NCBI RefSeq assembly: GCF_900302485.1 | Contig: NZ_OMOI01000001.1 | Span: forward strand, 682,001-746,000 | Direction: 5' to 3' | Length of the DNA: 64,000 bases | Source: Aliiroseovarius pelagivivens | GTDB lineage: Bacteria > Pseudomonadota > Alphaproteobacteria > Rhodobacterales > Rhodobacteraceae | The notes under the pieces: generated by a model | What the model was told of the DNA's origin: nothing | What the model saw: only the letters and a program-made list of their open reading frames with translations | The model's database searches: none | Program-made: the position numbers and the translations under genes | Part shown: piece after piece, positions 25,280-32,922 of the stretch | Numbering within the stretch: the stretch's first letter is position 1 | How the letters are laid out: every line of letters begins with the position of its first letter

Positions 25280-25354
25280 TGGGGTGTAGCCAAGTGGTAA
25301 GGCAACTGTTTTTGGTACAGTGTACCGTAGGTTCGAATCCTACCACCCCAGCCA
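25280..25354 (+). tRNA. tRNA-Gln (anticodon TTG)
   Basis: A 75-base cloverleaf. The acceptor TGGGGTG pairs with CACCCCA, followed by discriminator G and an encoded CCA. The D-loop contains AGTGGTAAGGC. The anticodon stem ACTGT/ACAGT encloses TTTTGGT, so the anticodon is TTG (Gln). The T-arm is GTAGG TTCGAAT CCTAC. It is intact and marks the left side of the mobile island; no duplicated 3' end was seen within the island to prove it as an attachment site. Confidence 0.95.
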
Positions 25355-25520
25355 ATCATTCCCGTCTCAAATCCCGTCACGCGTTTCTTGCGAATTCATC
25401 GCGCGATTTCCGTGCGTTGCGGCGTTGGGTTTTTCCCTGAGACGCATTTCCCGGACGAACTTCCTCGACATTCCCCTAAAGTCTCAGGCGCGCAATTGCG
25501 GCGGTGCGGATTGCTGTGAT

Positions 25521-25711
25521 TTCCCTGATAACAGGGAATTTACAGGGAATTTTTGCGTTTTCGACCGGATTTGGCTGATTAAGTGCCGTTATTCCCGCAT
25601 TAAAACAGGCGCTTAGAGAGCGTTTTCCCTACTCAATGGAACAGGGAAATTAATCGCGATAACAGGGAAACCGTTTCAGAAAACAGGGAACGATTAGAGG
25701 GGATCAGGGAA
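25521..25711. repeat. CAGGGAA iteron array with 21-bp phasing
   Basis: This lies in a 360-bp stretch without genes between tRNA-Gln and the recombinase. Direct copies of CAGGGAA start at 25532, 25543, 25642, 25663, 25684 and 25705. The last four are exactly 21 bp apart with unrelated 14-base spacers, and the first pair is 11 bp apart. An inverted copy TTCCCTG lies at 25521-25527, another at 25433-25439, and a partial one at 25625. Spacing of one or two helical turns places all sites on one DNA face, as for a cooperative binding protein (excision factor, replication initiator or arm-site binding). Confidence 0.8.
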
Positions 25712-25714
25712 CGG

Positions 25715-27400
25715 CTACTTTGCAAACCCGAGCAGTTTTTCCTGCGCGCTCCAATCAAGGGGTAGGGACGTTCTGACCAGAATCTCCAAGGTCAGTTCCA
25801 CAGGTTGGATGCCTTCCATAATGGCGGTTTGAATGCGGGGCGAGAGAAAGGCTAGCGGTGTGATCCGCCGAATATAGCTCTCCGTCTTTCCGACATGTGC
25901 CGCGACTTGTTTTAGTGTCTCGCCTGCCTTGAGCTGATCTGTCCAGATGTGGGCATTGTGCAGCGCACGCTTGAGCGTTGGGTCAGGGACTGGTTCGCGC
26001 TCCCCGGCGATGATCTTCATCTCGACCCCGCGCCGACGGCAGACGAAGGGCACCGTGATCTGACGCAAAGAGGGCTGAATGTCCTTTGGAGAAACGTCCA
26101 GCACTTCGGATAATGCTTCCAAGCAAAGTTCGATCTGCAGCTGCTCATGGGAAACTGTCCCTTCCTTGATGATGTGAGCGCTGCTGCCCAGCCCCTCAGA
26201 CTGCACCTTGGCAATAAACGCTTCCGCAGCAGATTGCGCCCGGCCTGATGCAATGACATCGGGAACGACTAGCAGCTCATGGCGTTGTGCCGCCTGGGAG
26301 AGATGCTGGCAGATGGCCTGAACCACCGCGTTCTCGAAGGGTTTTGCGGGCAAGCGCCATCCGGCCGGATCGGTGCCCTTAGAGAGCAACCTGTTTGAGA
26401 GGTAGTACCGATGGATCCTGCCCTGCTTTGTTGTGTGGGAGGGCGTCAGGATATCTCCTGTCTTGTCTCGGAACGTGCCAAGCAGCGGGGCACTCATATG
26501 TGAGTCGCCCAATCGTGTTTTGGCGGTGTGCACGCCACGCCGTTTGGCGGCCGCGGACTGTAGTCCTTCTTGCACCCGCTCCCATTGTTCCCGCTCAATA
26601 ATGGCCTCATGAAGCCCGGGCCAAATCTTCTGTTTGTGCCGGATCATGCCATTATAAATCGGGTTGCAGAGGATGTGATGGATCTGCCCGCGACTGAGTG
26701 GGCAACTGCCCTGTTCTCTTCCGCTCGCGAAGACATGGTGCTTTGAGCGCAATCCCTCCTGTTCGGCCTGACGTGTCACAGCACTAAGACAGCCAAGCTC
26801 TTCATAGAGGACAAATAGGCGCTGCACGGTGACGGCCTCACCTTCGTTTAACACCAGCTCTCGACGCATCTTGTCTGGATGCGGATCATAGCCAAGTGGC
26901 GGGACACCTCCCATCCACAGCCCTTTCTTCTTCGAGGCGGCAATCTTGTCGCGAATGCGCTCGGCTGTGACCTCGCGTTCAAACTGGGCAAAAGAGAGGA
27001 GTACGTTCAGGGTGAGCCGCCCCATGGAGGATGAGGTGTTGAAGGCCTGCGTGACCGAGACAAAGGAACAGTTCACCTCTTCTAGCCGCTCTACCAGCTT
27101 GGCGAAGTCTGCAAGTGACCGGGTAAGCCTGTCGATCTTATAGACCACCACCATGGCGATGCGGCCTGCATCGATATCATGCAATAGCTGTTGTAGGGCA
27201 GGGCGCTCCAATGTGCCGCCAGACTTGCCGCCATCGTCGTAACGGGTCTTAAGGAGCTTCCAACCCTCATGCTTCTGGCTAGCAATATAGGCCGCACAGG
27301 CTTCATGTTGTGCATCAAGAGAATTGAACTCCTGCTCCAACCCGTCTTCCGAGGATTTGCGCGTGTAGATGGCGCAGCGGGTCTTGCGGGATGAGTTCAT
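25715..27400 (-). CDS. Large serine recombinase
   Basis: A 561-residue site-specific recombinase. The catalytic resolvase domain spans about residues 8-150: AIYTRKSSEDG with nucleophile Ser 16, YDDGGKSGGTLERPALQQLL, VVYKIDRLTRSLADF and the tail QFEREVTAERIRDK. A recombinase domain follows (GLWMGGVPPLGYD, CNPIYNGMIRHK), then a region where the usual Cys zinc-ribbon residues are missing (APLLGTFRDKTGDIL). The C-terminal part has a HTH-like segment (LKQVAAHVGKTESYIRRI). It would move the island or invert DNA. The start at 27400 overlaps the DUF2924 stop as ATGA; the frame to 27553 merely enters that gene. Confidence 0.92.
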   Translation of the reverse strand: MNSSRKTRCAIYTRKSSEDGLEQEFNSLDAQHEACAAYIASQKHEGWKLLKTRYDDGGKSGGTLERPALQQLLHDIDAGRIAMVVVYKIDRLTRSLADFAKLVERLEEVNCSFVSVTQAFNTSSSMGRLTLNVLLSFAQFEREVTAERIRDKIAASKKKGLWMGGVPPLGYDPHPDKMRRELVLNEGEAVTVQRLFVLYEELGCLSAVTRQAEQEGLRSKHHVFASGREQGSCPLSRGQIHHILCNPIYNGMIRHKQKIWPGLHEAIIEREQWERVQEGLQSAAAKRRGVHTAKTRLGDSHMSAPLLGTFRDKTGDILTPSHTTKQGRIHRYYLSNRLLSKGTDPAGWRLPAKPFENAVVQAICQHLSQAAQRHELLVVPDVIASGRAQSAAEAFIAKVQSEGLGSSAHIIKEGTVSHEQLQIELCLEALSEVLDVSPKDIQPSLRQITVPFVCRRRGVEMKIIAGEREPVPDPTLKRALHNAHIWTDQLKAGETLKQVAAHVGKTESYIRRITPLAFLSPRIQTAIMEGIQPVELTLEILVRTSLPLDWSAQEKLLGFAK

Positions 27401-27807
27401 TTGCCCAGCCCCTTGGTGAACCCAAAGAAGCGAGGCCCGGACCAATGTGCTCCGGTAATGGCGCGCGCGATGGCCGAGAGGGAACGATATGTCTGGCCGT
27501 TCCAGATGAACCCACCCTCTACCACATCCACCACATGGGTTGTGCCATTCCATTCGCGCAGCAAACGCCCGCCCGGTTTAACGCGAGGCGTGGGCTTAGA
27601 GGCTGGCGTGGCCGCTGCTGTGACCGACTTGAGCAGCGATTTAGACAAGCCGCCCTGTGCGAGGGCCTGAATCTCAAAGGCGATGACGCGCCGCATGAGG
27701 TTCTGGCTCATGCGGGTGGGAGCGGGTGTTCCCACCACCTCCCGCCAGACTTGTTCCAAACGACGTCGATCAAGCGCGGGCAGCGTGTCGATCTTGGGAA
27801 GGGGCAT
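27397..27807 (-). CDS. DUF2924 domain protein
   Basis: A 136-residue basic protein of unknown function that is a constant partner of serine recombinases in alphaproteobacterial islands. Features: RRRLEQVWREVVGTPAPTRMSQNLMRRVIAFEIQAL and the C-terminal VVEGGFIWNGQTYRSLSAIARAITGAHWSGPRFFGF, which is the DUF2924 signature (also similar to DUF4357-like folds). It is coupled to the recombinase by an ATGA overlap, so it is probably an accessory DNA-binding or directionality factor, which is inference from context. Confidence 0.85.
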   Translation of the reverse strand: MPLPKIDTLPALDRRRLEQVWREVVGTPAPTRMSQNLMRRVIAFEIQALAQGGLSKSLLKSVTAAATPASKPTPRVKPGGRLLREWNGTTHVVDVVEGGFIWNGQTYRSLSAIARAITGAHWSGPRFFGFTKGLGK

Positions 27808-28368
27808 GATGGATCTCCTTGGGTCTGATTGCGGCTGTCAGCCGCTACCGAGGAGCGCCCGATCTTGTCGGGCGTGAGACCAGTGATGCGTGGTTGGGGC
27901 GCACAGTCCAGTGGAATATCCGGATTGCGAACAGCGGTGGCGCGGAAAGGTGCGACACAACATATGGTAGTGCGATGGGGGTGGTGGGGGATATCTGCCA
28001 AGAAATCGCTTTGCACTCGCCGACAGATGTGAGATTGTGTGCGCATGGGAATAACACCTGTTGAGGCTAGGCTAGCAGGTGTTGGTGCGAGATGCACACC
28101 CTGCCCCTAGCAAAAGTCCCCGACCGGGAGGGTTGTGGCAGAAGGGCCTCGGATGAGGAGATGTCCATCACCATTATGGGTGGATGGTCGCACGGCCGGG
28201 ATGGCAAGTCCGGATGAGATGTCCGAGGCGAACTGACGAAGACGAGATGTCTAAGCCAGTAAGACGAGGCAGCGGATGCTGCCTGTCTACAATCTTTCAA
28301 ATCTAGTCAAACGCTTCGGGGCGCATGTCATTCACGTGCTCTGAATGTCCAGAATAAGGAACTCCGAT
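27808..28368. other. 560-bp non-coding spacer of the island
   Basis: No convincing reading frame on either strand. It separates the leftward DUF2924-recombinase pair from the rightward methyltransferase-terminase set, so it should hold both promoters. Around 28140-28260 it has three direct GAGATGTC repeats (28159, 28217, 28245) and an inverted CCTCGG / CCGAGG pair (28148 and 28224), suggesting protein binding or a structured transcript. Nothing further is identifiable. Confidence 0.5.
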
Positions 28369-29685
28369 ATGGAGCATGTTCACCATTACGCTGTCGTTGA
28401 CATCGACACCCTCATACCCTCCCCGCGCAATGCGCGTACGCATGACCAGAGGCAAATCCAGCAGATCGTCGATAGCATTCAGGCCTTCGGTTTTACCAAT
28501 CCGCTACTGATCGATGAAGCCGGTGGCATCATCGCTGGACACGGTCGACTGGAGGCCGCCAAAAAGCTGGGGCTGGCGGAGTTGCCAGCGATCAGAGTTG
28601 CCCATCTCAGCGATCCCGAGAAACGCGCCTTGATGCTGGCGGACAATAAGATCGCGCTCAATGCCGGTTGGAACATGGAGCTGTTGGCCTCGGAACTGGC
28701 AGACCTCTCGGAGATGGACCTAGCCTTCGACTTGGAAATCACCGGCTTTGAAGTTCCGGAAATCGATCTGATCATCGAGGGTGCGAATGATGAGACGCCG
28801 CCAGAGGAAGTTGCGCCTGAACCCGACGCCGCAGCCCCATCCATCTGCCAGCACGGGGATCTGTGGCTGCTCGGGCAACATCGCGTCCTATGCGGCGATG
28901 CGCGCAATGGGGATGACTATGACAGATTGATGGGTAGGGCACAGGCGCATGTCGGTTTTACCGACCCACCTTACAATGTCCCGATCTCGGGCCATGTATG
29001 TGGCAGTGGCAAGGTCCAGCATCGTGAGTTCGTGGAAGCGTCAGGCGAAATGAGCGAAGACGCCTTTGAAACCTTTCTAAGAGACACACTCACATATTGC
29101 GCCGTTCACAGCCAGGAGGGGGCTGTCTGGTTTGCCTGCATGGATTGGCGTCATATTGGCGAGATCAGATCAGCCGGATTGTCAGCTTTTGATGACTGGC
29201 TGAACATGTGTGTCTGGGCCAAGACCAATGGGGGCATGGGATCCCTCTATCGGTCGCAGCACGAGTTGGTCTTCGTCTTTCGAAAAGGCAGGGCGTCTCA
29301 TCGCAACAATGTGCAGTTGGGCCGGTTCGGTCGCAATCGCACCAATCTCTGGACCTATGCCGGTGTGAACACCTTCCGAAATGGCCGGATGGAGGAGCTA
29401 CAGGCGCATCCGACGGCAAAGCCCGTGGAGATGGTGAAAGACGCCATCCTTGATGTCTCCAAACGCGGTGAGATTGTGTTGGACCCCTTCCTGGGATCCG
29501 GCTCCACTCTCATTGCGGCAGAGCGATGCGGACGCATCGCCTATGGGCTCGAGATTGATCCAGCTTATGTGGATGTGATCCTACGCCGCTGGCGTGATGA
29601 GACTGGGCAGCAGCCGCTTCGCGCGACTGACAAGGCCACGCTCTATTCGCTCGAACAGTCGAATGACGCGGAGGTGGCCCAATGA
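28369..29685 (+). CDS. ParB-domain DNA methyltransferase (phage type)
   Basis: A 438-residue fusion. The N-terminal ParB/sulfiredoxin-like domain (residues 1-120: IPSPRNARTHDQRQIQQI, GHGRLEAAKKLGL, ADNKIALNAGW) is joined to a beta-class amino-methyltransferase. Motif IV is FTDPPYNVPI with Asp 199 and SAM motif I is FLGSGSTLIA near residue 374. Order IV-before-I is the beta class (N6-adenine or N4-cytosine). Such proteins lie upstream of terminase genes in prophages and may protect or mark packaged DNA. AAGGA lies about 9 bases before the ATG at 28369. It overlaps the next gene as ATGA. Confidence 0.9.
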   Translation: MEHVHHYAVVDIDTLIPSPRNARTHDQRQIQQIVDSIQAFGFTNPLLIDEAGGIIAGHGRLEAAKKLGLAELPAIRVAHLSDPEKRALMLADNKIALNAGWNMELLASELADLSEMDLAFDLEITGFEVPEIDLIIEGANDETPPEEVAPEPDAAAPSICQHGDLWLLGQHRVLCGDARNGDDYDRLMGRAQAHVGFTDPPYNVPISGHVCGSGKVQHREFVEASGEMSEDAFETFLRDTLTYCAVHSQEGAVWFACMDWRHIGEIRSAGLSAFDDWLNMCVWAKTNGGMGSLYRSQHELVFVFRKGRASHRNNVQLGRFGRNRTNLWTYAGVNTFRNGRMEELQAHPTAKPVEMVKDAILDVSKRGEIVLDPFLGSGSTLIAAERCGRIAYGLEIDPAYVDVILRRWRDETGQQPLRATDKATLYSLEQSNDAEVAQ

Positions 29686-30089
29686 GTAAGGATCGCGACG
29701 ATTACGAGATCGGCTACGGTAAGCCCCCCAAATCCACCCGTTTCAAGAAAGGGCAATCCGGCAATGCGAAGGGGCGCCCCAAGGGAAGCCGGAACTTCGC
29801 CACTGACCTCGATGAGGTTCTGAAGGCGAAGATGACGGTGAATGAGAACGGGAAGCCCAGAAAGGTCTCGGCACAGCAGGCGGCTCTAATGCGCCTGCGT
29901 GAGAAAGCCCTGAATGGAGAGATCCGTGCTCTGGATCGGTTGCTGTCGATGGCGGACGAACGATCTGCGGATAAAGAGGCGCAAAACAAGGAGCGCCACC
30001 TGTCTAGCGATGAAGTGGATATTCTGGAGCGCTTTGTGAATGTGCACGCCGTTGCCTCAAGCGCGGAGGGTCAGAGCGATGGCGAATGA
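29682..30089 (+). CDS. DUF5681 protein (phage terminase-associated)
   Basis: A 135-residue, very basic N-terminus (EIGYGKPPKSTRFKKGQSGNAKGRPKGSRN, characteristic of DUF5681), then a helical part (LMRLREKALNGEIRALDRLLSMADE). It sits between a phage methyltransferase and TerL, overlapping both, which is the place of a small terminase subunit. It may recognise DNA for packaging, though no such activity is proven for the family. Confidence 0.82.
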   Translation: MSKDRDDYEIGYGKPPKSTRFKKGQSGNAKGRPKGSRNFATDLDEVLKAKMTVNENGKPRKVSAQQAALMRLREKALNGEIRALDRLLSMADERSADKEAQNKERHLSSDEVDILERFVNVHAVASSAEGQSDGE

Positions 30090-31497
30090 TCTGGACCTCA
30101 TCCGTGTGTTCAATGCGCTGATGCGCGATGACCTCTCGAGCTTTATTCAACGTGTCTTTGCTACAGTGGATCCGGGCAGCACCTACCATCACAATTGGCA
30201 TATCGACGCGATTGCGCATCAGCTTGAGCGGGTGGAGCGGGGAGAGATCACCCGGCTCATCATCACGATGCCGCCCAGATCCCTGAAGTCGATTGCGGCC
30301 TCGGTGGCGTTCCCAGCCTGGCTCTTGGGGCGAGATCCGCAAAAACGGATCCTTGCGGTGTCCTATGCGGAAGGTCTGTCCGACAAGCTAGCACTGGATT
30401 GTCTTAAGGTACTGGACGCGCCCTGGTACAAGTCCTGCTTTCCGGCGACACGGATTGCCCGCAGTCGAACTGCGCGCAGCGACTTTGAGACCTCGCGAGG
30501 GGGTGGTCGCTTCTCGACCTCGGTCGGGGGGACGATCACCGGGCGCGGTGGGGATATCATTCTGATCGACGATCCCCACAAGCCTGAGGATATGGGGTCG
30601 GAGGCAAAGCGCACGACGGTTCTGGACTGGTATCGCTCGACGCTGTTGAGCCGATTGAATGATCCAAAGAACGGGCCGATCGTTTTGATCCAGCAACGTG
30701 TTCATGAGGCAGATCTGGCGGGAATGCTGCTGGAACAGGGCGGATGGGAGCATCTCGATCTGCAGGCGATCGCGGAGGACCCTGTTGAGATCGCTCTGAC
30801 CCAAGGGCGCTGCATTCAACGTGAGCTGGGGGATCTTCTCCACGCGGAGCGGTTGCCACGTGACCTGTTGGATCGCCGTCGCGACGAGTTGGGCTCCTAT
30901 GTCTTCGCGGCGCAATACCAACAACGTCCTGCGCCGCTGGGCGGCGGCTTGGTAAAGTGGGATTGGTTCAAGACCTATGACACGCCGCCCGATAGGGTGC
31001 CCGGGGATCAGATCGTGCAGAGCTGGGATACGGCCAGCAAGGCTGCTGAGGCCAATGACTACTCGGTCTGTACGACCTGGCAGGTCAGAGGTAACGACGC
31101 TTGGCTTCTGCATGTCTATCGCGCGAAGCTCGAGTTTCCGGCGCTACGACGGCGCATCGAAGAAGATGGGCGCAGAGTGCGTGCTAACCTGATCCTGATT
31201 GAAGAAGCGGGATCCGGCATTCATCTGATCCAGGATCTCAAGCAAAACACCGGTCTAAAGGTCAAAGGCATCATTCCCAAAGATGACAAAGCAACCCGTC
31301 TTTTGGCGGTGACCCCGATGATCGAAGGGGGACGTATTGCGATCCCCCAAGATGCCCCTTGGTTGGCCGACTTCCGACGCGAGCTTCTCCTGTTTCCAAA
31401 TGGAAAGCACGACGATCAGGTCGACAGCCTCTCGCAGTTCCTCAACTGGCATGACAGACCGAAGCATAAATCGGGATACGTCAGGTTTAAGTTGTGA
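30079..31497 (+). CDS. terL: Phage terminase large subunit
   Basis: A 472-residue packaging ATPase-nuclease. Walker A-like MPPRSLKS at residues 65-71, adenine motif area SYAEGLSDKLA, Walker B GGDIILIDDPHKPED, then a nuclease domain with SWDTASKA and the C-terminal acidic site HDDQVDSLSQFL. All motor and nuclease residues seem intact. It starts at 30079 within the DUF5681 end. No portal, capsid, protease or tail gene follows; the next gene is rhaA on the other strand, so the prophage is truncated right after packaging. Confidence 0.92.
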   Translation: MANDLDLIRVFNALMRDDLSSFIQRVFATVDPGSTYHHNWHIDAIAHQLERVERGEITRLIITMPPRSLKSIAASVAFPAWLLGRDPQKRILAVSYAEGLSDKLALDCLKVLDAPWYKSCFPATRIARSRTARSDFETSRGGGRFSTSVGGTITGRGGDIILIDDPHKPEDMGSEAKRTTVLDWYRSTLLSRLNDPKNGPIVLIQQRVHEADLAGMLLEQGGWEHLDLQAIAEDPVEIALTQGRCIQRELGDLLHAERLPRDLLDRRRDELGSYVFAAQYQQRPAPLGGGLVKWDWFKTYDTPPDRVPGDQIVQSWDTASKAAEANDYSVCTTWQVRGNDAWLLHVYRAKLEFPALRRRIEEDGRRVRANLILIEEAGSGIHLIQDLKQNTGLKVKGIIPKDDKATRLLAVTPMIEGGRIAIPQDAPWLADFRRELLLFPNGKHDDQVDSLSQFLNWHDRPKHKSGYVRFKL

Positions 31498-31661
31498 AGG
31501 AGGGGGCTGGTTGGTTAGGGCGGGAAGCGGACCTTCGCTGCAAATTGTGCCGAGGACCGCTATGCGGGACAAAGCTGCCGAAGTACGATTTGTCTCGATT
31601 GTCGGCTCTCCGACCCAAAGCCGCCTCTCGAAATCGCCAAACATTTTGTGTTTCAGCATAC

Positions 31662-32900
31662 TCAGCCGCGACCGGAGACACCCGCTTGGTATTGGTGAAG
31701 GTCCGAGATAAGAGATTGGCCGGAAGGGACGCCCATCCGGTCGCAGAACTCCGCCCAGACCGTTGCGTAGGGCAAATCCTTGATCTCTTCGGTGACAACC
31801 AGACGAGACGTGTAGTCGAGGTTGTTTTCCGCTGACTTCAGCCTATCCCAAGGGGCCAGCAACGCGCGCAATAGTGCCTTTTGCATGTTACGAGTCCCGA
31901 TTACCCAGGCCGCTGTCCGGCTGATTGTGGCATCGAAGAAATCAAGCCCGATATGAGTGCGATCAAGCAGGCCAGCGCTCACCAATTCTTGCGCCATCTG
32001 CAAGATCGCGTCGTCCAGAAGGATCACATGATCGCTGTCCCATCGCATGGGGCGGCTGACGTGGAGCAGGATTTCATCGACGGACAAGGCTACCGAGCTT
32101 AGTTTGTCGGCGACGTTCTCGGTCGGGTGGAAATGCCCCATGTCGAGGCACAGCAAGGTGCCTTTGCGGGTCGCGTAACCCATGTAGAATTCGTGGCTGC
32201 CGACAGTGCAGGCTTCCACGCCGATCCCGAATAACTTGCTTTCGACTGCATCAAGCATCTGCGCCTTGTCGTGTTTCGTGGCCATCATGGTGTCGAGCGA
32301 GTTTTCCAAACGCTGGCGTGGTTCCATGCGATCAACGGGCGTGTCCTTATAGCCATCGGGAACCCAAATATTATTCACGACAGGTGAGCCTAGAGCCGCG
32401 CCCATCTGGGCGGCGATATCGCGTGACCGTTTGCCGTGTTCAATCCAGAACTCACGGATACCCTGATCGGGGTGGCTGAGCGTCAGGTTGTCGTCCGCCT
32501 TTTCGTGGGCAAAGAAGGTCGGGTTGAAATCGAGGCCAAGACCTTGGTCCGTCGCCCAATCGACCCAGGGTGCGAAGTGGCTGTATTCAATCTCGTCCCT
32601 GTCAGGATTCTGGTCGGTATCAAGGTAACATGCATGCAGGTTGAGCCGGTGCTTGCCGGGAATCATCGAGTAGGAAAACTCAAGATCGGCGCGCAGCTCA
32701 TCTGGCGTGCGCGCACGACCCGGATGGTTGCCCGTGGCCTGAATGCCGCCGCCAGAGTTGCCGGTTTTGGCCTCGAAACCCACCACGTCATCCCCTTGCC
32801 AGCAATGCATGGAAATCGGGATCTCCGCCAGTTTGCTCAAGGCTGTTTCAGTATCGACGCCCCAATCGGCGAAGGCGGCTTTCGCGCTGTCATAGCTCAT
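31662..32900 (-). CDS. rhaA: L-rhamnose isomerase
   Basis: Converts L-rhamnose to L-rhamnulose. The 412-residue protein is close in motif content to the enterobacterial RhaA type: PISMHCWQGDDVVGFE, GGIQATGNHPGRAR, LNLHACYLDTD, SLDFNP-like GLDFNPTFFAHEK, IWVPDGYKDTPVDR, AVESKLFGIG, YMGYATRKGTLLCLDMGHFHP and LLHVSRPMRWDSDHV (metal-binding His/Asp). The start at 32900 has a near-perfect GGGGAGGA site 6 bases upstream. It is downstream of rhaD in a leftward unit, facing the terminase. Confidence 0.96.
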   Translation of the reverse strand: MSYDSAKAAFADWGVDTETALSKLAEIPISMHCWQGDDVVGFEAKTGNSGGGIQATGNHPGRARTPDELRADLEFSYSMIPGKHRLNLHACYLDTDQNPDRDEIEYSHFAPWVDWATDQGLGLDFNPTFFAHEKADDNLTLSHPDQGIREFWIEHGKRSRDIAAQMGAALGSPVVNNIWVPDGYKDTPVDRMEPRQRLENSLDTMMATKHDKAQMLDAVESKLFGIGVEACTVGSHEFYMGYATRKGTLLCLDMGHFHPTENVADKLSSVALSVDEILLHVSRPMRWDSDHVILLDDAILQMAQELVSAGLLDRTHIGLDFFDATISRTAAWVIGTRNMQKALLRALLAPWDRLKSAENNLDYTSRLVVTEEIKDLPYATVWAEFCDRMGVPSGQSLISDLHQYQAGVSGRG

Positions 32901-32922
32901 GTCGTGTCCTCCCCTGGACGCC

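Noticed and set aside
25280..25354. tRNA-Gln 3' end as the proven attachment site of the island
   Set aside because: No duplicate of the tRNA 3' end was found near 31.5 kb, and serine recombinases usually do not target tRNA genes; adjacency alone is not proof.
25521..25711. CRISPR array
   Set aside because: Repeat units are only 7 bp with 14-bp spacers and no cas genes are near; iterons explain it better.
27708..28097. A 129-residue reverse frame across the DUF2924 start
   Set aside because: Overlaps most of DUF2924's N-terminus in another frame; composition is Pro/Arg/Cys-rich without domain features.
31498..31661. C-terminal extension or extra gene between terL and rhaA
   Set aside because: Frames here are short and lack ribosome sites; the DNA looks like degenerate intergenic sequence.
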